Shown here: in pieces, positions 58,766 to 64,000 of the stretch
Layout: each line of letters opens with the position of its first letter
Numbering within the stretch: position 1 is the first letter of the stretch
Assembly: GCA_009777235.1 (NCBI GenBank)
Contig: WRMH01000008.1
Span: 1-64,000, forward strand
DNA length: 64,000 nucleotides
From: Oscillospiraceae bacterium
GTDB lineage: Bacteria; Bacillota; Clostridia; Oscillospirales; Oscillospiraceae
Direction of reading: 5' to 3'
Made by a program: the position numbers and the translations under genes
The notes under the pieces: generated by a model
The model's input: only the letters and a program-made list of their open reading frames with translations
Databases searched by the model: none
Told to the model about the DNA's origin: nothing

Positions 58766-59878
58766 TTAGTTTTGGATCGTATTTTCTGTTTCCGTGTCAA
58801 ACAGGTGGATATTTCTCATATTGAGGGCAACTTTAATGTCGTCTCCGGTTCTTGATTTTGTGGTCGGAGCAACACGCGCCGTAAGGGTGTTGTCACTATA
58901 CTTGAGGTATAAATAGACCTCACTGCCCATCAGCTCACTGACCTCGACGTGTGTGGATATGATGGCTTCGGGATTTTTCTCCAAGAAGTCGGCATCATCG
59001 TAAATGTCTTCGGGCCTGACGCCAAACTTGACGGGCTTGCCGACATAATCTTTAAGCACATCGTCTTTTGCCTTGTCATTCGGGATATAGAGCTTGTCAC
59101 TTTCTACTTGCAGATAATATCCTTTTGAGTCTTTGCCCAAGTTTGCGTCAATAAAGTTCATTTGCGGACTGCCGATGAATCCCGCGACAAAAACGTTGCA
59201 CGGCATGTCATACAGATTTTGCGGCGTGTCAACCTGCTGCACGACAGCATGGTTCATAACAACAATGCGGTCGCCCATCGTCATAGCTTCTGTCTGGTCG
59301 TGTGTGACGTAGACAAACGTGGTCTCGAGTTTGTTGTGCAGCTTGATCAGCTCCGTGCGCATTGATGTGCGGAGCTTGGCATCCAAGTTTGAAAGCGGCT
59401 CGTCCAATAGGAACACAGCCGGGTTGCGAACCATTGCCCGTCCGAGCGCGACACGTTGACGCTGTCCGCCGGAAAGCGCTTTGGGCTTTCTGCTCAGAAG
59501 ATGCTCAATGTCGAGAATCTTTGCCGCTTCGTGCACTCGGCGGTCAATCTCGGCTTTGGGCGTTCTGGCAAGTTTGAGCGCAAATGCCATGTTTTTGTAG
59601 ACCGACATATGCGGATAGAGAGCATAATTCTGAAATACCATAGCAATATCACGGTTTTTCGGTGGTACATCATTGACCAATTTATCTCCGATGTAAAGCT
59701 CGCCCTTTGTGATTTCTTCCAGTCCCGCAATCATTCTAAGCATGGTTGACTTGCCGCAACCGGAAGGCCCGACTAAAATAACAAATTCTTTATCGGGGAT
59801 TTCAAGGTTACAATCGTCAACTGCGAGAACGTCTCCCGGGTATATTTTGGTAATGCCTCTTATTGATATGCTTGCCAT
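58766..59878 (-). CDS. ugpC: Sugar ABC transporter ATP-binding protein (UgpC/MsmX type)
   Basis: 370 aa ATPase of the MalK/UgpC/MsmX family. Walker A GPSGCGKSTMLRMIAGLE, signature ALSGGQRQRVALGRAMV, Walker B VFLLDEPLSNLDAKLR, H-loop VTHDQTEAMTMGD, and a C-terminal OB/TOBE regulatory domain (VKFGVRPEDIYDD). Stand-alone genes like this one supply energy to several sugar importers, so the lack of permeases nearby is normal. ATG 59878 follows GGAGG by 8 nt. Confidence 0.95.
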   Translation of the reverse strand: MASISIRGITKIYPGDVLAVDDCNLEIPDKEFVILVGPSGCGKSTMLRMIAGLEEITKGELYIGDKLVNDVPPKNRDIAMVFQNYALYPHMSVYKNMAFALKLARTPKAEIDRRVHEAAKILDIEHLLSRKPKALSGGQRQRVALGRAMVRNPAVFLLDEPLSNLDAKLRTSMRTELIKLHNKLETTFVYVTHDQTEAMTMGDRIVVMNHAVVQQVDTPQNLYDMPCNVFVAGFIGSPQMNFIDANLGKDSKGYYLQVESDKLYIPNDKAKDDVLKDYVGKPVKFGVRPEDIYDDADFLEKNPEAIISTHVEVSELMGSEVYLYLKYSDNTLTARVAPTTKSRTGDDIKVALNMRNIHLFDTETENTIQN

Positions 59879-59919
59879 GTATTTTCCCTCCATGAAGCTT
59901 TTTGTTGTATTACTTAACT

Positions 59920-59947
59920 ATTTTAACAGTTTTTATCCCTTAGTCAA
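59920..59947 (-). promoter_or_regulatory. Promoter of the ABC ATPase gene
   Basis: Minus-strand TTGACT (59947-59942), 16-bp spacer, TAAAAT (59925-59920). Confidence 0.65.
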
Positions 59948-59989
59948 GTAAAATATTGATATTTCCGACGTTTTTTATAATATTTTTCT

Positions 59990-61180
59990 TTAGTGGTGAA
60001 ATAGGCGCATGTCGGTAAAGGCCATAACCATATTATATTTGTCACATATTTCAATGACATTGCCGTCTCTGATCGAACCTCCGGGCTGCGCGATGTACAA
60101 AACTCCGGAGCATTTTGCGCGTTCTATGTTGTCGCCAAACGGGAAAAACGCGTCGCTTCCGAGCGCGACACCCTTTATCCCGGCTATCCATTTTTCGCGC
60201 TCCTCGCGCAAAAAATCTCTCGGCTTTTCTGTAAAGAGCGTTTGCCATGCTCCCTCTCTTAGCATTTTGCTTGCGCTTTTTTCGGACGCTTCGTCGCCCG
60301 ATATGTAAATGTCAATCACGTTGTCGCGCACCGGCCTTGCCACTTCATTTTTAAACGGCAAATTGATAACGTCGGGATGATGGCGCAAAAACCACTTGTC
60401 GGCCTTGCTTCCGGCAAGCCCGGTGCAATGAATCCGGCTTTGCTGCCCTGCCCCCACGCCAATAGCCTGTCCTCCGACAGCATAACACACAGAATTTGAT
60501 TGCGTGTATTTTAAAGTTATAAGCGCGACGAGAAGATCGAGCTTTGCGCTCTCCGGCAGTATTTTGTTTTCGGTGACAATATTATCAAATAGCGCATTGG
60601 TTATCTTTACGTCATTGCGTCCCTGCTCAAATGTTATTCCATAAACGTCTTTAAGCTCCTGAGGGCGCGGCGCATAGTTCGGGTCTATTTCAACAATGCC
60701 GTATCCGCCCTTGCGTTTCTTTTTGAGTATACGAAGCGCGGCATCTGTATATCCCGGCGCGATGATTCCGTCGGATACTTCGGGCGCGATTATGCTTGCC
60801 GTTTCCTCATCGCATATATCCGACAGCGCCGCCCAATCGCCGTATGAGCACACCCTATCCGCCCCGCGCGCTCTGGCATACGCCACTGCCAGCGGAGACA
60901 GCGGCATATTCGCCACAAAAAACATCTTCTCTTCAATTTCGCTAAGAGGCAGTCCTATGGCCGCTCCGGCAGGCGATACATGCTTAAATGACGCCGCCGC
61001 GGGATGTCCGGTCGCCTCGTGCAATTCACGCACGAGCTGATATCCGTTTAGCGCGTCAAGAAAATTTATAAATCCCGGATTGCCGTTTAGTATTTTGACG
61101 GGCAGCTTTCCCTTTTTCATGAATATACGCGCCGGTTTTTGGTTTGGATTGCATCCGTATTTAAGTTTATATTCCTTCAT
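59990..61180 (-). CDS. Stand-alone AICAR transformylase
   Basis: 396 aa. It matches the C-terminal, formyl-transferring half of PurH. Motifs: KYGCNPNQKPARIF at the start, AASFKHVSPAGAA (the usual K-H-x-N-P-C-G site, here S-P-A-G), KYTQSNSVCYAVGGQAIGVG and AGQQSRIHC, and LGSDAFFPFGDNIERAK. The IMP-cyclohydrolase half is missing; PurO, coded just upstream, supplies that step. ATG 61180 with GGGGAG. Confidence 0.94.
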   Translation of the reverse strand: MKEYKLKYGCNPNQKPARIFMKKGKLPVKILNGNPGFINFLDALNGYQLVRELHEATGHPAAASFKHVSPAGAAIGLPLSEIEEKMFFVANMPLSPLAVAYARARGADRVCSYGDWAALSDICDEETASIIAPEVSDGIIAPGYTDAALRILKKKRKGGYGIVEIDPNYAPRPQELKDVYGITFEQGRNDVKITNALFDNIVTENKILPESAKLDLLVALITLKYTQSNSVCYAVGGQAIGVGAGQQSRIHCTGLAGSKADKWFLRHHPDVINLPFKNEVARPVRDNVIDIYISGDEASEKSASKMLREGAWQTLFTEKPRDFLREEREKWIAGIKGVALGSDAFFPFGDNIERAKCSGVLYIAQPGGSIRDGNVIEICDKYNMVMAFTDMRLFHH

Positions 61181-61241
61181 ATTCACTCCCCTTTTTTAAC
61201 AAAATCATAAGTCTCCCACTTCTATAAATGGTGAGTTACAT

Positions 61242-61331
61242 TATAGCCAAAATCAGTGGTGAGTACAAGCTTCAACTGATTTTGTTAAAAACATCACGCG
61301 CTTTGCGTGTGATGCAAACGCGTAGCGTTTG
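61242..61331. repeat. Dispersed repeat, copy 2, with hairpins
   Basis: 61242-61292 is related to 19163-19213 (7 differences in 51). It has a 9-bp perfect stem AAAATCAGT / ACTGATTTT. Next come a stem around CGCTTTGCG (61291-61314) and CAAACGC-GTA-GCGTTTG (61315-61331). It sits between AICAR transformylase and PurO genes. Confidence 0.8.
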
Positions 61332-61409
61332 TGAGCCGAGCCGAATTCATTTCGGCGAAGGCGATATATTAAATTGACTTCATACTGCATAATTCATAAT
61401 TTCATTGCA

Positions 61410-62129
61410 CTAAGTGTGTTTATTGATTATCAGCTCTTCTATTTCGCCCGTTTCTTTGCGCATTGAGCGAGCATATAACGAAACCTTATTGTTTTCATCT
61501 AAAACATTCCAGACTTTGTTTGCAAAGCCCTCCAAATCATTAAATCCCGTCAGGTCAATAGGTACGGGTTCACCGCAAAATGGCGGCAGCGGCGATCCGT
61601 CAGTTTCATATGTCGAAATAAAATGCCCGAGTCCCGGCTGCGGCAAATCATAGCAATAGAAAAACCTTTCACAGCATATATCTTTTTGCTCCTGCGCCTT
61701 TAATATTGAAAGCATATACCCGCCGCCCGGGAACAAAACACCGGATATGCGCGGAGTATAGTTTGGCGCGTCGGGTTCATATTTGCGGGTCATCAACGCT
61801 TCAACCGGAGATTTGCCCTGCGCTAGCAAATCTCTTATAGTATCTGTCTGGTCGCCGTTTGTGACAACGGTTAAAACGCCGCCATCAGTTTTGACGCTGC
61901 GTAAAGGGTGATATATAACAAGGCTCGGGTCTGTCAGTTTTGACTCGTCATGCGCGGCTGTCCTGATACCGTCGCTTGTTTTTTCAAAAATGCGATTGCG
62001 GCTGTTTTCACTGCGCCCCATAATAAAGTATATGATTATCATGTGCTTGCCCGCGCCGTCCATGCCGATAATAATACCGCGCCCCGGATATGGATTGTCC
62101 CGCAGCAGTTTTTCAATATCTCGCCTCAT
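61410..62129 (-). CDS. purO: IMP cyclohydrolase, PurO family
   Basis: 239 aa. NPYPGRGIIIGMDGAGKHMI and IIYFIMGRSENSRNRIFEK are hallmarks of the archaeal-type PurO, which closes FAICAR to IMP. Together with the downstream stand-alone AICAR transformylase it replaces the fused PurH. ATG 62129 follows AAAGGGG. Promoter at 62159-62167. Confidence 0.92.
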   Translation of the reverse strand: MRRDIEKLLRDNPYPGRGIIIGMDGAGKHMIIIYFIMGRSENSRNRIFEKTSDGIRTAAHDESKLTDPSLVIYHPLRSVKTDGGVLTVVTNGDQTDTIRDLLAQGKSPVEALMTRKYEPDAPNYTPRISGVLFPGGGYMLSILKAQEQKDICCERFFYCYDLPQPGLGHFISTYETDGSPLPPFCGEPVPIDLTGFNDLEGFANKVWNVLDENNKVSLYARSMRKETGEIEELIINKHT

Positions 62130-62158
62130 TATATAAACCCCTTTTTGAAATGTACATC

Positions 62159-62167
62159 ATTATATCA
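62159..62167 (-). promoter_or_regulatory. Extended -10 promoter of purO
   Basis: Minus-strand TGATATAAT (62167-62159): TG-N-TATAAT. It is 30 nt upstream of the purO ATG; no clear -35. Confidence 0.65.
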
Positions 62168-62188
62168 CATAATATATTGTTCTTATAG

Positions 62189-62217
62189 TTGAAAATTAAC
62201 ATCAGCTATTATATAAT
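62189..62217 (+). promoter_or_regulatory. Promoter of pyrK (leaderless arrangement)
   Basis: TTGAAA (62189-62194), 17-bp spacer, TATAAT (62212-62217). Seven bases follow before the ATG at 62225, so transcription should start on or beside the start codon. Confidence 0.8.
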
Positions 62218-62224
62218 AACATTC

Positions 62225-63013
62225 ATGACAGATGTGCATATATGTAAAATAGAAAGCAAAATCAAACTCATCGATGATGTATATCTGATTACCGTCGATA
62301 ATGAAAACTTGGCCGAAAATGCGCGCCCCGGTCGTTTTTTGCATATCAAATGCGGGAGCGAACGGCTGCTGCGCCGCCCTATCAGCATTTTCAACACGGA
62401 AAACTCAAAAACAAGTTTTGTCTTTGACATCAGGGGCGACGGCACTCGCTGGCTGTCCGAACGCATACCCGGAGAGAGTCTTGATATTTTAGGGTCGCTT
62501 GGCAATGGGTTTGATATTTGCGGCTTAAATAAATTAAACCGCGACGCCAAAGTTATCGTGGTGGGCGGAGGTCTCGGCATACCGCCGCTTTTCTATGCCG
62601 CAAATGACATTGTATCACGCGGCGGCCGCGTGACGTCAATTCTCGGCTTTCGCGACAAAAAAAAGGTTATGTTGGAGCATTTTTTCGCTAAAATATGCGA
62701 TGAAGTCACAATAACTACCGAAGACGGCAGCTTGGGGATTTTGGGTTTGGCGACAAAACCGCTCGAGCGTCTGCTAATAAACGGCGGCTTTGATACAGTC
62801 TTGTCCTGCGGGCCGCTTCCCATGCTAAAATCGGTCGCCGCTCTTTGCGCGGAGCACAATACCCCATGCTTAGTATCGCTCGAAGAGCGCATGGCTTGCG
62901 GAGTCGGAGCTTGCCTTGTATGCGCTTGCGCTACAAAGATAGACGGCATACAGGATATGAGCCGCGTTTGTGCCGACGGCCCGGTATTTCATGCAAGCGA
63001 TATTATTTGGTAA
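62225..63013 (+). CDS. pyrK: Dihydroorotate dehydrogenase electron transfer subunit
   Basis: 262 aa PyrK. FAD site RLLRRPISIFN, NAD site VIVVGGGLGIPPL, 2Fe-2S ligands in ERMACGVGACLVCACA. It passes electrons from PyrD to NAD+. No ribosome-binding site precedes ATG 62225 and the promoter lies 7 nt upstream, which points to a leaderless mRNA; the upstream in-frame TTG (62189) coincides with the -35. PyrD follows 80 nt later. Confidence 0.95.
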   Translation: MTDVHICKIESKIKLIDDVYLITVDNENLAENARPGRFLHIKCGSERLLRRPISIFNTENSKTSFVFDIRGDGTRWLSERIPGESLDILGSLGNGFDICGLNKLNRDAKVIVVGGGLGIPPLFYAANDIVSRGGRVTSILGFRDKKKVMLEHFFAKICDEVTITTEDGSLGILGLATKPLERLLINGGFDTVLSCGPLPMLKSVAALCAEHNTPCLVSLEERMACGVGACLVCACATKIDGIQDMSRVCADGPVFHASDIIW

Positions 63014-63093
63014 AGCACGGCGCGGCGGCATTTCGCGTTTGCGGCGCGGCTATCTATAGCACCCGTTATATAACATTACAAGGGATTATAATT

Positions 63094-64000
63094 ATGAGCC
63101 TTAGCGTAGATTTTGCAGGAATAACTTTCAAAAACCCGATCGTCGCGGCGTCCGGGACATTTGGCTTTGGCCGGGAATATGCCGAGTTTTACGATTTATC
63201 AAAACTCGGCGGCATATGCGTAAAAGGTCTCACCTTAGAGCCAAGACTCGGCAATGACCCGCCGCGCATCGCGCAGTCTCCTATGGGCATTTTAAACAGC
63301 GTAGGGCTTCAAAATCCGGGCGTTGACGCTTTTATTCAAAATGAACTGCCGTTCTTACGGGAATACCATACGGTTGTCATCGCAAATATCTCCGGCAACA
63401 CTATCGGCGAGTACGCGAGTATGGCGCAAAAACTATCAGAGGCGGGCGTTGACATCATCGAAGTCAATGTTTCCTGCCCAAATGTAAAAGACGGCGGAAT
63501 TGCGTTCGGCACGTCGCCGGACAGCGTTGCCTCGGTCACGGAAGCTGTGGTACGCAAAGCCACTGTGCCTGTCATTTTGAAGCTCTCGCCAAATGTTACC
63601 GACATTGCGAATATCGCAAAAGCCGCCGAATCCGCCGGAGCCGACGCGCTCTCGCTCATCAATACGCTTATAGGCATGAGGATAGATACAAAAACACGTA
63701 AACCCATACTTAAAAATAACATCGGCGGATTATCCGGCCCCGCTGTCTTTCCCATTGCCGTCAGAATGGTATGGCAAGCGGCGGCGGCGGTAAAGATACC
63801 GATTCTTGGCATGGGCGGTGTGGTCACGCTAAACGATACAATTGAAATGATGCTTGCCGGGGCCTCTCTCGTAGGCGTCGGCACGGCTTGTTTTGATGAC
63901 CCGTATGCCCCTGTCAAAATCATTGACGGGCTTTTAGAATATTTATCGCTAAATAAGATTGACAGCATTAAAGATATTACAGGGAAGGTTATACTAAATT
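63094..64000 (+). CDS. pyrD: Dihydroorotate dehydrogenase catalytic subunit (runs off the end)
   Basis: At least 302 codons without a stop at the window edge. It begins MSLSVDFAGITFKNPIV, has ASGTFGFGREYAE, the catalytic Cys in VNVSCPNVKDGG, and FMN-phosphate loops GGLSGPAVFPIAVRM and LGMGGVV. This is the class 1B form that works with PyrK. ATG 63094 follows AAGGGA. Given a usual length of about 300-305, only a few residues are missing. Confidence 0.97.
   Translation, partial: MSLSVDFAGITFKNPIVAASGTFGFGREYAEFYDLSKLGGICVKGLTLEPRLGNDPPRIAQSPMGILNSVGLQNPGVDAFIQNELPFLREYHTVVIANISGNTIGEYASMAQKLSEAGVDIIEVNVSCPNVKDGGIAFGTSPDSVASVTEAVVRKATVPVILKLSPNVTDIANIAKAAESAGADALSLINTLIGMRIDTKTRKPILKNNIGGLSGPAVFPIAVRMVWQAAAAVKIPILGMGGVVTLNDTIEMMLAGASLVGVGTACFDDPYAPVKIIDGLLEYLSLNKIDSIKDITGKVILN

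Overview
The window reads as chromosomal DNA of a Gram-positive, low-to-mid GC member of the Clostridia, probably an uncultured gut- or rumen-type lineage. This rests on strong AGGAGG ribosome-binding sites, an L10-leader/rplJ-rplL unit, the AtpZ-AtpI-atpBEFHAGDC order, a PyrK/PyrD (class 1B) dihydroorotate dehydrogenase, an archaeal-type PurO with a stand-alone AICAR transformylase, an MsmX/UgpC-type ABC ATPase and the VTC/DUF4956/CotH surface cluster. I saw no rRNA, tRNA, CRISPR array or insertion sequence. The species cannot be named from the sequence alone.

Layout. 0-5.3 kb (minus): polyphosphate-polymerase-like VTC protein, DUF4956 membrane protein, CotH-like kinase lipid/surface protein and an OmpR/histidine-kinase pair. 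5.5-6.9 kb (minus): rplJ-rplL with an L10 leader, promoter and attenuator. 7-21 kb: a patchy accessory stretch of small stand-alone genes (methyltransferases, NUDIX, two PfkB sugar kinases, DMT transporter, solitary phosphate-binding lipoprotein, beta-lactamase-like hydrolase, GNAT, RNHCP protein), three toxin-antitoxin-like loci (one with a decayed toxin) and several gene remnants. 21.5-28 kb (minus): HAD, GH43, PcrA helicase, GNAT and family-4 uracil-DNA glycosylase. 28-37.3 kb (plus): complete F1Fo ATP synthase operon running without a break into motA-motB.

37.4-57.5 kb is a second accessory island, almost all on the minus strand. Its core (53674 down to 38867) is a nine-gene phospho-signalling cassette: coiled-coil protein, FHA/zinc-ribbon protein, CX3CX2C radical-SAM activase, ClpA-like AAA+ ATPase, PP2C phosphatase, two paralogous giant Ser/Thr kinases ending in a DUF6273 domain, a TPR protein and a HAM1/ITPase-leucine-rich-repeat fusion. 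The kinase tails carry a codon pattern (34 consecutive pyrimidine-ending codons in one kinase) typical of diversity-generating-retroelement variable regions, although no reverse transcriptase or template repeat is in the window. The kinases start with 9-residue T-x-A-M-G-V-G repeats that could be phosphothreonine docking sites for the FHA protein. A RelB/YoeB toxin-antitoxin pair sits divergently at the head of the cassette. Upstream of that is a second minus-strand run of Sel1-repeat, zinc-ribbon, membrane and Cys-rich proteins plus a truncated DUF6273 gene, ending at two long perfect palindromes. This cassette is the best candidate for an undescribed system.

57.6-64 kb returns to housekeeping genes: DUF624 membrane protein, sugar ABC ATPase, stand-alone AICAR transformylase and PurO (minus), then divergently pyrK and pyrD (plus; pyrD runs off the end). 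pyrK appears to be transcribed from a near-consensus promoter placed so that the mRNA would be leaderless.
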